Below, one piece after another: positions 25,811-37,900 of a stretch of 64,000 nt of DNA; the stretch's first letter is position 1; every line of letters begins with the position of its first letter. The notes below the pieces were generated by a model. The model did not search any database, was not told where the DNA came from, and saw only the letters and a list, made by a program, of their open reading frames with translations. This DNA comes from Garcia nutans (Eukaryota > Streptophyta > Magnoliopsida > Malpighiales > Euphorbiaceae), in NCBI GenBank assembly GCA_947685225.1, contig CANTUV010000026.1, positions 59,419,501 to 59,483,500 of the forward strand, in the 5' to 3' direction. The position numbers were made by a program, and so were the translations under genes.

Positions 25811-26888
25811 GAAGTATTTTGATTCTAAAAGTTAATATTTTTCATGTGAGTTGGATTCTGAATCTGAATGAAGCTCACCCGTGACGTGACGAAGGAGGTT
25901 CTTTGGTAATTTTAATAATACTATGATTTTTAATTTTCACGTGATGGGAGAATTATTTTGGTGATGGACTGATCACTGATGGCATTTTGGGAACTACATT
26001 ACTTTTTCTTTTTTATTTTGAAATTTGGAAACTATCAATTAAGTCCAGATCAATGTTTTCTAAATTAACTGAGAATTGTTTTTTTATTTTTTAATTACAA
26101 ATAATAATCAACAAAAAAATTCATTAGTATTTTTAACGTACTTTTTTTAAGAAAAATAAAACAAATAAATTTATTCATTCTTAAATTGATTTGATCAACT
26201 GCTTCGACCAAACTATAACATAATTAAATATTATTAGATCAACGACGTTAATTTAATAATATTAGTACTTTCATATTTGATATTTTAGATAATTTTGGAT
26301 GAGAAATTACTATTAAGTACTATTGCTTTCATTTTGTATAAATATGAGATTAGCTTATCTCATATATTTATGAATGCATGTTTTATATGGATAAAATTTT
26401 TGAGAAATCATAAACTTTTATTTATTTTATTAAAATAAAACATATTCCAATATACATATCTTTTTTTAAATGTGGGAGACCGAAACTCCCTATTCAGAAT
26501 CCTCACACACTTGGACTAGGCTCAAACATATATATACACACACGAACACATACAGAGATGAAATCATACTTTCTAATAAATGAGGTAAAATAAAAATATT
26601 ATATGTATATTAAAAATAATATAATTTTAAAGATAGATAATTTTATATTTTAAAATTTTAATAATATATATATATAATTTTTAAAAAGGAAGGAGATAGC
26701 TATCCCTGCTCATATAAGTATTCTTGTCCCTGCACACATAGTTAAAAATGATTCAAATTTATAAAAAAATTTAAAAGAAAAAAGAAAAAAGAAACTCTTG
26801 GGAAGAAGGGCAATTGATAAAATATACAACAAAAGTAGGGGTATAAATATAAAACAGTTATTTAGTAAAAACTTATAGTACACATAGT

Positions 26889-26917
26889 ACAATAATAATA
26901 ATAATAATAATAATAAT
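26889..26917. repeat. AAT microsatellite upstream of the IDD gene
   Basis: About nine AAT units lie 300 bp upstream of the IDD start codon, in the promoter or leader region. Length polymorphism is likely. Confidence 0.85.
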
Positions 26918-27209
26918 ATACACATCCAAAGAGGAGAGATAGGTGTTGTTATTATGGAGTGTTTGGGAGAGCCAGAAACTCTTTTCTTCTCTTTGCTGGA
27001 AAATGAATGAGAATTTCTTGATTTTTGTCTTCTCCTCTCCAATTCCTCTTTTTTTTTTTTTTTGTTTTCTTATCACTACACTATTTATCTTCCTTTAGAA
27101 AACAAACAAGAGAGTTTGGTGAGAGCTATACATAATATATAGAATAAAAATTCAAACAAAGACAATTTTTTAAAAAAAAAAAGAAAAAAATTTATCTAGT
27201 TGATTTTCA

Positions 27210-30200
27210 ATGTCAAATATCAGAGGTACTGAAGCTGCAGGTGGTGGGAGTTTCTCTAATGGAGAAATATTAGAAGTTCATAATCATCAACATCAGGAGC
27301 TATTAAATCATTTAAACTCCATAGCTTCAACTACTACTGTTACTACTAATGGTAATGGCTCCACTAATCAACAACCACCACCACTCAAGAAGAAGAGAAA
27401 TTTACCAGGAAATCCAGGTATTTATAATTTATATTTATCTATTCATTATTAGAGTTCTTGAACTGATTAATTAATTATTTTTTTTAATTTTTTATTGAGG
27501 TTAGAACAATATGAATCGATTATATATATATATTCACTTATCGTTAAATTATGCGGGTAAGTATTTCTCTTTAAATTTTTTAAGCTTTCTTAGTTTTTAA
27601 AATGTTATAAATTAAAATCAATATTAATTAATTACCTTCAAAAACAAATTAATAATTTCTTCTTTGATAATTTCTCAGCTATTTTTAATCAATTTTAATG
27701 GGTTCTTCAGGGCATGCATATTATGAATTTGATTCTTGAATTTGAAATCAAGTGTGCTAATTAATTATTACAATATCTACGAACTTAGTTAATAATACTA
27801 GCAATATTTATATATGTATTTGAATTCATCTTTGTTTTTTTTTATTTTAACATTTAAACTTCTTGGAATTTTTTTTTTCGTTTAGGCTAATTATAAACTT
27901 AGAACTTTATGTATTTTTTCTGTAAAAAAAAATTAATTTTTGGATCATAAGAAAAAGGAAAACCAAGTGATCGATTACAGATTCAGTTCAATTCAAAAGA
28001 TGATTTTCAGTTTTTTCTGAACTCTTTTTTTTTTTTTTTAAAAAAATCTTTTGTCGGTATCTCTTTTTTTATTATTTTTTCTAGTATTATTATTTTATTT
28101 ATTTTTGTTTAGAAAAACAGATATATATATAAGTGGTTGAAAGGGCTTCAATTATTGGCTATGATCTCAATAATTGAAATCAACTGTTGGACTCCACTTT
28201 TCTTTTTTTAATTTGTTTTTAACTGTTTCTGGTAATTAGTCCGACATAAATATTCCTTCTTCAACTCTGCACATCTTCGAGCTCACAAAAAAAAAAAAAA
28301 GAAAAAGAAAAAACTCTATCCATCTTCAGTTTTATAATGTACTAAATTTTGTATGTTCTTGATTGTAATTATTAGTTAAGGATTTTTTAAAATGCGAATC
28401 TTGAAAGTACATATTAAACAGTAATAAATGCTAATTTAATTTTTATTGAAATGAGTTTTAGATAATGTGAATAGTTTTGTTATCAATTACCAATTGTAAT
28501 AAATTTCAATATAAATGTAATGAATTAAAATAAAAAATAGAGTATTTATTGTTACTTAATATATGCTCTAAGGCCACATACTAGAAAAAAAATTAGTGAA
28601 AATGGACAGGTAATTAATTTTTAATTATTACATGCAAAGTGAATTTAGAAATTGAAATTTTGATATAAAATATTGCAGACCCAAATGCAGAAGTTATTGC
28701 ATTATCACCAAATACCCTTTTGGCTACAAACAGATTTGTGTGTGAAATTTGCAACAAAGGTTTTCAAAGAGATCAAAATCTTCAATTGCACAGAAGAGGA
28801 CACAATCTTCCATGGAAGCTAAAGCAAAGAACAAGCTCTGAGAAAAAGAAAAAAGTTTATGTATGCCCAGAAGCTTCATGTGTTCATCACAATCCAGCTC
28901 GAGCTTTAGGCGATCTTACAGGAATTAAGAAGCATTTTTGTCGAAAACATGGCGAAAAGAAGTGGAAATGTGAGAAATGTTCGAAGAAATATGCAGTTCA
29001 GTCTGATTGGAAAGCTCATTCTAAGACTTGTGGTACTAAGGAGTATAAATGTGACTGTGGCACCATCTTCTCCAGGTTTTTATATATTCTCATTTTTTTC
29101 ATTTTTATTTTATCTAAAAATTATATAATTTAATCGCGATTCGAATTAAACATATTATTTAGAATGATAAATTAATTAAATAATGATATATTTTTTATAT
29201 TTTGAGCAATTAAAGAACTCATTTAAAGAAATTATAGTATATTTTAAAAAAATATTATCACGTCATTATTCAATTAACATACTTATTTGGAATTACAATT
29301 GGATTGCATAACTTCACTTTTTTATTTCTCTTATTAAGTATATCTCTCTAGTTAGAAAATGGTTAATTTGATTGATTAGTCACAAAAATAATTTCATTAA
29401 TATATATAAAGGTTTAAATTTACTTGCTAAGTAAACTAATCTTTGAATTAATTAATAAGACATGAACTCATTTGGTTATTAATTAATTGCCAAGCAGCAA
29501 GTTAGTTAGAGTGTAATACTAGTAATTAATTAATTAATAGTTGGATTAATTAATAGAATGTTGATTTGTAATCATCATCTTTATTTTGTATTAAAATTCT
29601 TGATTTGTTAGTTTCTTTTAGTACAGTTAAATAGTAATAATTCATCATATCAAAGAGGACTAATTCAAGTATCAAAGTCTTTGTGGTCCCTTAAATGGAT
29701 TGGACGGTGGAATTTTCTCATCTCTCTCTCTTTCCCTTTCTATATATAGTACTCTTCTCCTTCTCTGTTCTTCCTCTCTCATTGCTCTGTAATTTATTTT
29801 TTTAACTTAATTTAATTCTAAAATTTTAGAGGATGGTGTTATTTTTAGTTTATTATATTGTTTGAGATAATATTATATATTATATTTTTAATATTAAAAT
29901 ATATTAATTTATATAAAATTAAATAATTTTAAGAAAAAATAATAAAAAATAAAATAATATCACATCTGAATAATAGTCAAAGAATAATCTTAATATATAA
30001 ATAGTATTATAATATGTTGATTTATTAAAAATTAAATATATTTATAAAAAATGAAGATAAATAAAATAATATCATTCAGTTTAAAAAATAGTTAAAATGA
30101 CATTTTAAGATAAATATATAAACATTTTTCATAATCTTAATACATAAATGTTTTACTTATTTGTTTATTGATTAAAAGGTTATTAATAATAACAATAACA

Positions 30201-31122
30201 ATTGGGTTATTTATCAATTTAATTATCATGCAGGAGGGATAGCTTTATTACTCACAGGGCATTTTGTGATGCTTTAACAGAAGAAAATAACAAAGCAAAC
30301 CAAGGATTAATGGGCAATATTGGACAAAACTTACAACGCCAAACAGTCCCAATAAACCTCATATCTATGCCTATAAACAACAATCAAGATCAGCCTTCAA
30401 TAATGTCCCCAAATTTTAACTATTTGGGCACAAAAAACCCATTATCTCTACCCCATGAGCTCATGCAATTGCCACCAAAACCCTCATCAGGAAACATGTT
30501 TTCTGCAAGTTCTTCATCTTCCCTTCAATTAACTGCAAATAATTCACCATCTTCATCATCACCAGCTTCAATGTCAGCCACTGCATTGCTTCAAAAAGCA
30601 GCTCAAATGGGTGCAACTACAACTAGTAGTAGTAGCAGTAGTAATTTTACCACTACTATGGCACCCTCAACATTTGGAGATGATAAAGTGAACCAGTTTT
30701 TCAATGCAAGTGATGAGAACTCAGCTGCAAATGATGATTTGGGTATGTTTAATGAAGTTTTAGACCAGAAGAATATTGCATTATTCAGTAATGTTATTTC
30801 TGATCATGAGCTTGAAAATGGCGATAACAGTAACAACAAGAGTTGTTTTGTTGGTGCAACTTCAAATAATCCAAGTGGGTTATCGTCAATATATAGTGGG
30901 GATGTTATGACTGTTGATTTCTTGGGAGTTGGAGGTTCAAGAAAAAGGAATTATTTCCATGAAAACCAGAAACAAGAAATGGAGTTTAGCAGAGGAATTA
31001 CTAGCCATAGTAATATTGGTCATCCAAGAATAATTCAAGGTCTGGAATTGGGTCATTTTGAGCAACAAGCCGCCGCCGCAGCAGCCGGAACAGCGCTGGA
31101 GAAACCCATGTGGGATGCCTGA
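27210..31122 (+). CDS. INDETERMINATE DOMAIN (IDD/BIRD) C2H2 zinc-finger transcription factor
   Basis: Three exons, 27210-27417, 28679-29075 and 30234-31122, join with phases 1 and 2 to give 497 aa. The nuclear signal KKKRNLPGNP (about 60-69) leads into the ID domain (about 70-222): a first C2H2 finger starting VCEICNKGFQRDQNLQLH, a second around CPEASCVHHNP, then two C2HC-type fingers ending SRRDSFITHRAFCDAL across the exon 2/3 junction. The C-terminal half has Ser/Asn-rich stretches, the family motif MSATALLQKAAQMG at 315 and a TR/LDFLG-type motif (DFLGVGG at 430), followed by an Ala run. IDD proteins bind AGACAA-like sites and act with GRAS proteins (SHR, SCR, DELLA). The member (IDD5/7, MAGPIE or JACKDAW group) is unresolved. 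Confidence 0.95.
29700..29800 (+). promoter_or_regulatory. Promoter-like segment in IDD intron 2
   Basis: CTATATATAG at about 29740-29749 is flanked by CT-rich tracts (29718-29739 and 29750-29785), resembling a TATA plus pyrimidine-rich start region. It lies in the 1158-bp second intron, upstream of exon 3, which contains an in-frame ATG at 30310. Promoter function is inference only; upstream ATGs in the intron weaken it. Confidence 0.22.
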
Positions 31123-31129
31123 AAAAATA

Positions 31130-33120
31130 AACTATCTAGCTAGATAGTCGTTTTTGTGATGAGCTCTGTGTTCTATTTTCATCCATCTGCTCTGCCATGT
31201 ATCAATCTTCAGTCCCCTGCTAAAGAGCAAGGCAGACGGGGATTTTTTTTTTGGCGCATATTTGGCAATTTAGTATAATTAATTAAAATAATAAAAATAA
31301 GTCCCTTTCATTTATTTAGAGTTGTAGAAATAGAAAAAGACCTATCTACTACGCCCGATCAATAAAATTATTTGTTTTCTTTATAATCATTATGTTTGAT
31401 ATTATATGTTGTTTGAATTGGATTAAGAAAATAATCACTTCAAAAACCTTAATTAAATATTATTAAATTTATTTTAAAATAAATTTTACATGTTTAGTTT
31501 ATAAATTTTTTTAAAATAGTTTAAAAAATTCAAATCATTTTACCATCTAAAATTAATAACTTTTTGGAAAAAAAAATGAAAATATAGTTTCAATTTCAAT
31601 GTCTATTTTTTTAATCTCATAGAAATTATTTCATAATCGCTTATCAAAAACTTAATCTTAAAATTGAATTACCCGTCTCACCACCACATCCACAAAAGAT
31701 GCAAACCATTCTAGACAAAGACCGTTTCATTAATTTTTTTTTAAAATTCACTTCTCATCAAATTTTTTTTGAATGTTTAAATATTTTATAAAAAAATTAT
31801 TATTTTATAAAAATATATAATAAACTCGTTATCTCATGTATAAAATAAACTAATAATAAATTTTATATATAATATACGAATTTGATAATAAATTAATAAA
31901 TTTTTTTGATAAATTTGAACATATGTTAAAATTTTGATAAATTTGTAATTTTTTAATTTTTTTTCTAATATGGTCGTAAAAAATCCATTTCATACAGCTT
32001 TTGAATTATTATTTTTCTTCGACTAATGATGATAACAAGTTGATTTCATGATTTTGAATTTTTTTTAGAACATTCATATAACTACCTCAAAAAATAACTT
32101 TTGTTTCAAAAATACTAAAAATATTAAAAATATTTATATTTTTATAAAAAAATCAGTATAAAATTTCAAAAATATCTCATTTCTCAATAAAATAATTTTT
32201 TAAAAAAATACTTTTTCCCTCAATACAATCAATATTTTACTTTAAATTTTTATTTTTTAAAATTTTATTATTAAATAAAAAATTATAATAAAATAATAAA
32301 AATTAATATTTTAAATTATTTTTATCATATAAAAATTATAATTTTTTATAAAAAGAAAAAAATTAATATTAATTATAAAAAATAAACAACAATAAAAAAT
32401 AAAATAAAATAAAATATATAAAAATACATCAATAAAAATTATTAAATTTATTTTTAAACAAATTTTACATACCTTGTATATAAAAAAATAAAAAAATATA
32501 TAATTTCATTATGTAGATGTTATATAGATGTATTATAGATTTATTATAGATGTTGTAGATGTTATATGCATATTATATTTTTTGTTATTTAAGTTATATA
32601 TATTTTATATAAAAAAGTTAAATGTTTTTTGAATATTGTATAAATATTACGTGGATATTTTGAGAATAAAAAATTAAATAAATAAAATTAAAAAAATATT
32701 AAAATTATTACGTAGATGGGTTGTAGATGTATTATTGATTTGTTGTATATGTATTTTATATTATTGACTTTGTATTTTAAATATATTATATATATATATT
32801 TATTTTTTTATGTGTAGATTAAAAATATGACAAATTTTTTTAGATAAATATAAATAAAATAAAATGTAAAAAAATGAAAATTATTAAAAAAATTACAAAA
32901 AAAGCAATGTTTTTTGCATAAATTTGTAAATAAAAACGCGTGTTTTAACAAAAATGAAAAAAAAAAAAAAAGTTGACCCCGTATTCTTGAAAAACAAACA
33001 GTGATCGGGGTATACATACAGTGTAAATATCTTTTTTATTTTTATTTTTTTTATTAGTTGCATATTAATAAGTGGGCCCATCTTAGCCCAGATAGATTTA
33101 TGGCCTACAAAATTCAGCCC
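31130..33120. other. Very AT-rich intergenic DNA
   Basis: The 3'UTR of the IDD gene is followed by almost pure A/T sequence. A patch at 32510-32760 repeats degenerate GTAGATGT-like words. No coding frame is supportable. The final 100-200 bases should be the PsbP-domain gene promoter. Confidence 0.6.
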
Positions 33121-33304
33121 AAAAAGGGTCACATCACGAGTTCTTGCCTTCTTGGCATTTGTGCTGTGTGGCTCAGAGCAAGTCTTGGCAAGGCAGATAA
33201 TTAAGAACCACCAAAATTTAAATTTATTTTCATATAGCGCTAATTGCCATTCTCTATTGATTTCTTCAATAATCTCAAAGCTACTAATAAATTTAACATT
33301 GGCT

Positions 33305-34324
33305 ATGGCGTTGCAATACAGCAGGATTTACGTGACACAATCGTCCGGCGAGAGAAAAGAGAGTTTCCAAGAAACGGAAAGGCCTCCAGCGGAGCAATTC
33401 GCACCGTTGGCGTCGACATTTAGGCGGCGGTTGCTCGTAGGTGTTGGTTCGGCCTCTTTTGTGGCTGTTGGTGCAAATTTTGGTGGAATTACAAGTTTCC
33501 TCCTTGGATTATCACCGGAAAGTAGTAGGAATCTTAAGCTGGATGTGCTTTATCCAATCGGAGGATATAGCCGTTGTATTCAAACAAGTGAAGGATTTGG
33601 TTAGTTAGTCACTTTTGTTTCATAAGAAATTTTAATAGTCTCTGTTTTGATTGCAAGCAAAATCTGATACTACGTCGTTTTTAATGCTCAGAATTTGTAT
33701 ATCCAGCAAGCTGGGTTGGAGACCAAAGGCTATTGTATCGAGCTGCTGAGAAGACAGAATTCGAGAGATCACTTGATCCACCTCCTTTGAATAATGTGAA
33801 ATCTGGTGATGATCGGCGGCGTAAAAACGTTAATGAACCAGTTGTTGCGTTTGGTCCGCCTGGTTCAAGTGGCGAGCTCAACGTTAGTGTTATTGTCTCA
33901 TCAGTCCCGCTTGATTTCTCGTGAGTTTTCTTCATCTTTTAATAGGTGATAATTCTAGAATCAAGCTCGTTTCTGCGAATGTGATGAGAAATATTTAACC
34001 TTTATTTGCAGGATTGAAGCCTTTGGAGGAGCAAAGGAAGTAGGAGAAGCAGTGGTGAAGACAATCACAGCATCTAGCCGACGACCAGACATAAAAGGAA
34101 CTTTGATCAAATCAAGATTGAGAGAGGATCCTATCAGGAATGTTAATTACTACGAGCTCGAATTCAGAGTCGAAAGTGCCTTGTTTCAGAGACATAATGT
34201 TGCTGTTTGTTGTGCTCGTGGTGGCAGGTTGTATACCTTAAATGCTCAAGCGCCAGAATCGGCATGGCGAAATGTTGAACCAGATTTCCGCAGAATAGCA
34301 GAATCATTCAGTCTCGTATCTTGA
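33305..34324 (+). CDS. PPD7: PsbP domain-containing protein 7-like, thylakoid lumen
   Basis: Exons 33305-33599, 33692-33920 and 34012-34324 join with phases 1 and 2 to give 278 aa. The open frame extends upstream, but the first in-frame ATG is at 33305. A basic, Ser/Thr-rich N-terminus suggests a chloroplast transit peptide. An RRR followed by LLVGVGSASFVAVGA (40-56) looks like a twin-arginine lumenal targeting segment. The rest is a PsbP fold beginning at about 80 (LDVLYPIGGYS) and including FVYPASWVGDQRLLYRAAEK and a C-terminal YYELEFRVE strand. PsbP-like proteins sit in the thylakoid lumen and assist photosystem or NDH complexes; the role of PPD7 is not known to me. The three exons show no damage. 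Adjacency to an ACBP4-like and a PWWP gene matches the neighbourhood I recall for At3g05410. Confidence 0.85.
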
Positions 34325-34914
34325 TTCAAGATTAACAAATACTAACAGAGACATATTCCCAGCGGGAAAAGCATATTTCCATGAGCAATAGATCCAAATT
34401 GATTCTTCTCCCTTCATCCTTCATATATGTACTAAAAAAAATTACTAACAGAGGCATTCCCCAGGCTTTCTAATTCTCAATAAATTTTATCTTTTTGAAA
34501 AGCTAGTCTCCAAGGTTCTGTTTCACAGCATAAACAAGCAATGCGTGCTTCAATATAATTACTGAATTGAATTCATTGCTTTATACAAGAATATGTCATT
34601 TCCAGGCTTCGTTACCATTAGAAGTCACATTTATGTAGTTAATATACATGAAACGGTCACCGTCTAATACCAATCAAATACCCTGAAAATATTCTCTTTC
34701 ATTTATCTTAATGAAATTACAAGTGCCGCAACATCTTAAAAACAAGGCACCAATATATCGTGAAACAATACAGCTAGAAATCTGAAAGGACCTATGGTTA
34801 CATGATATTACAAATAAATACATTTATACACCTAACGAAATCAAGCACTAAAGTAAGATACTTGTTAAAATTAACTTTTTTCCTATATCTGAATTACAAT
34901 TACTGTAGACTAAT

Positions 34915-37900
34915 TTAAGCACAGCTGACCTCTCTTTGCTTAGAAAGTTTCTCCAAGTTATCAGAAACTGCTGCAGTTAGATTAGGATCTTCAAATCCAA
35001 TCTCTTTACCAAGTCGCAAACAGAAAAAGATATCTTTGAGCATTCCAGAAAAAGGTGCACAGGACAGAAGAGGGATATATAGATATAATAAGCACCGCAG
35101 AAATAAAACAATATGGAGAATGGAGTAAGCCTCGGCAAACTCCAGTTGTACAACCGTTCTTTCTTAAGATAATGCCCACAGGTCCACAACCACCAGGATA
35201 ATATATCAATCGTAATACGTTACTTCAATTTCTGTCTTTGCCAAAAGGAAGAGTAATATTGAAAGTCAAAACAGTTACATAACAAAACATTAGGCAAATT
35301 TAGGTCTGATTTGATTACCTAGGATCAAGCACCAATTTCTGGACTTCCTTAATGGCTGAACTAGCAGCATACAGTGATATCTTTCCTACCTGTACCAAGA
35401 TCCAGTGGAAAATTAAGAAAATACATCAAGAAAAATAGGATAAAAAATAAACAACTGGAAAGAAAACACACACCCACACAAGCAAATAAGAATCAATTTC
35501 AAGAAAAAGGAAGCATTTAATGCTTTCAAGGAAAAATCCCTTTTTCTGACCTCCAAAAATTGAAGTTTTGCTTCATGGTTGTTTGGAAAACAGCGTATTT
35601 CCTCAGCCGATCTGGCAGCCTCCCCAACACTTTCAGGTGATAAGAAATCAAGACCCAGCTGAACTGTAGACTGCATATGTATGCAAGGAAATAAAACTAA
35701 TGAATATAATGCTAGAGAGTTTCACTGAAATTCCAAACTAAGACAGCCAAAAATTAACAATCTTTGAAATCCCATTTACCACTCCAGAAGCTTTAAAGTG
35801 AATCACAACTAACTTAACCAAGTGTTTTATTTTTCTTTTCTTTTTTTTTCCCCCATATTTGGACTCTGCATTTATATTTAGTAAACGAAGCTAGTTATCT
35901 AAACTTTTTCATCTGCTGACCAAGCTCCATCTAATAACCATGCCTCTTCCTATTAATTAACAATGCCCACTGTTTTTAATGAGATGCTGCAAATAACTGT
36001 TCTATCACACAGCAGAAAGGAAGAGAAAAGCATAAGTTCAATTTCCACATAAGATGCATGATCTAACAACAGAACAATACTAGACCATTCAATGAATGTA
36101 TACCAATCAATATCTAAGCATTTGAAAATCTAATAATAGATCTATATTTGCCTTTTCATTGTTCAAAAGTCAAGATGTTTAATATTACTTTTAGATTTAG
36201 GAAACTGTGAAGATATATAGAGAAACAAATGAAAATCCAGATATGGAAGGCAACTAGTTAGGACGTACTCACCTGAAGATTCCTCACTTGGAAAGGACAT
36301 CCAGCGGGGAGAAAGACAGCTTGCCCCAAATGCTGTTCAAACGCCCATGGCTCAACTCCTGAAAGAACACAGTAATAGTCTCCATTTAGGATATATATTA
36401 TATTACAGAATGGATCCATGATTCACCATTCTGTAAATATCAATATTATAATAATATTGATATCAATATTCTGTTGTAAATATCATAGTAATGCATTGTG
36501 TATCCTTAATTCAATATTATCAATATAAAAGCCACAAAAGATCAGTGACATAAATGAATTTACATACTTGGATAAAAAATATTTAATCCACCCAACAGCA
36601 TTCCATGTCATCTTATATGCAGAATGGGTGAAGATGGTAAAAAATGCAAATGGTCCCTCCAAGCCCAGAGAGAACTATTAGCAACAAAATATAAAGCTTC
36701 AACACAACTTTGCTGAAAAATACTATTAGCCAACTAAAGAAATGGTTTCTATAATTTTTAATGTCATGCTAAGGAGTAGGCTTTTGCAGTAAGTGCAGCA
36801 CATAAAATATCAGGATTAAAAATTATATCCTCTATAACCAAAAAAAGAAGAAGAAAATATCAATATTAAAGTTAAGCTACGCAAGGAAGATATTCATAGA
36901 ACTGAATCCTCCCAAATCCACTCCAAACTATTTCAGAAAAAGAAAGAATTCCTAAAGGTCCTCACCAAATTCTACCTTCAATTTTCTCATATGATGCCCA
37001 TTTAGGAAAACTGTGCCATCATAAAGAGAAGGTGTTGCCTGGCGTGCACATAATAAGGTTAGCAGCATTCATTTACAGAAGCCATATGTGTGACCCATAG
37101 TAACAGATTCAGTTTGTAAGACAAGGTGGATAAACCTACAAGGTGGTCTCCAATATTCTCAGACTTCTCAAAGTCCTTACGGTGTTCCTGCAAATAAACG
37201 ATTAATTTTGAAACATCCTTCCGACGAAAGACAACCCAATGAACTCCAGGATGTGTCTCTGCAAAGGAATCTCCACTATCTTTCCTTAATTTTTGACCCT
37301 CCATACTCTCAACATATTCAATTCTAGTGTTAGTTTCACTGTGATCATCAACTCTCTCAGTGTCTCCAACTGTAGTGGCAGTTTCAATCCCTTCATCCTC
37401 CACCATTCTCTCATCCTTATCTGCATACTTTTTTGTTTCATTTTGTAAATCTTGCTACCAAGTGATAGATTAGATAACCTTCTCTCATCCAAGCTTGTTT
37501 CTTTGTCAAGTGACTCATTCCCCTCAAAACCGTTTAGCTTTACTTCATGTGTATGCACCAATAGATATACCTGCATAGAACTCACGATCAAATATTTTTC
37601 TCTCACCATATTCTGTCTTAAATAAAAAATAATAATAAGGAAAAATAAGAAACGAAAAAATTTCTCCTTGTTTGGCTGTGTAAGTAACATAACCAGGGGA
37701 ACTTTAATGCAGGAAACAAAGAAAGTTCTCAATGCTTTTGGCAATCCAGTGTCTATAGAAAGCCATAATAAACTGTATCTAATGCCTTAAGTCTTAACAA
37801 CATTAAAAAGAATTCAGCTCCAAGACTTTATTGCACATAGATCTAATATATGCTTCAGGGCTTGAATGGTACAAATATTAGCAAATACTAAGTTCCCATC

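Larger units (their letters stand above)
20100..27180. other. Long AT-rich intergenic region
   Basis: About 7 kb without a supportable gene. It holds many A/T homopolymers, ATT/AAT microsatellites (about 21184-21208 and 26889-26917), a short imperfect duplication at 25620-25810, and a less biased patch at about 24590-24780 containing a CACGTG. The last few hundred bases should include the IDD promoter and leader. The open frames here are short and uninformative. Confidence 0.65.

Noticed and set aside
26710..27076. Minus-strand frames upstream of the IDD gene
   Set aside because: They translate microsatellite and A/T-rich promoter sequence into Leu/Ile/Tyr runs; no protein features.
33152..33304. 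N-terminal extension of the PPD7-like protein
   Set aside because: The open frame extends upstream but starts with TTG; the first in-frame ATG is at 33305 and gives a plausible transit peptide.
37432..37469. A 38-nt intron as the explanation for the frame change in the JMJ24-like gene
   Set aside because: It has GT-AG ends and fixes the frame, but plant introns this short are not efficiently spliced; a 1-nt loss is simpler.
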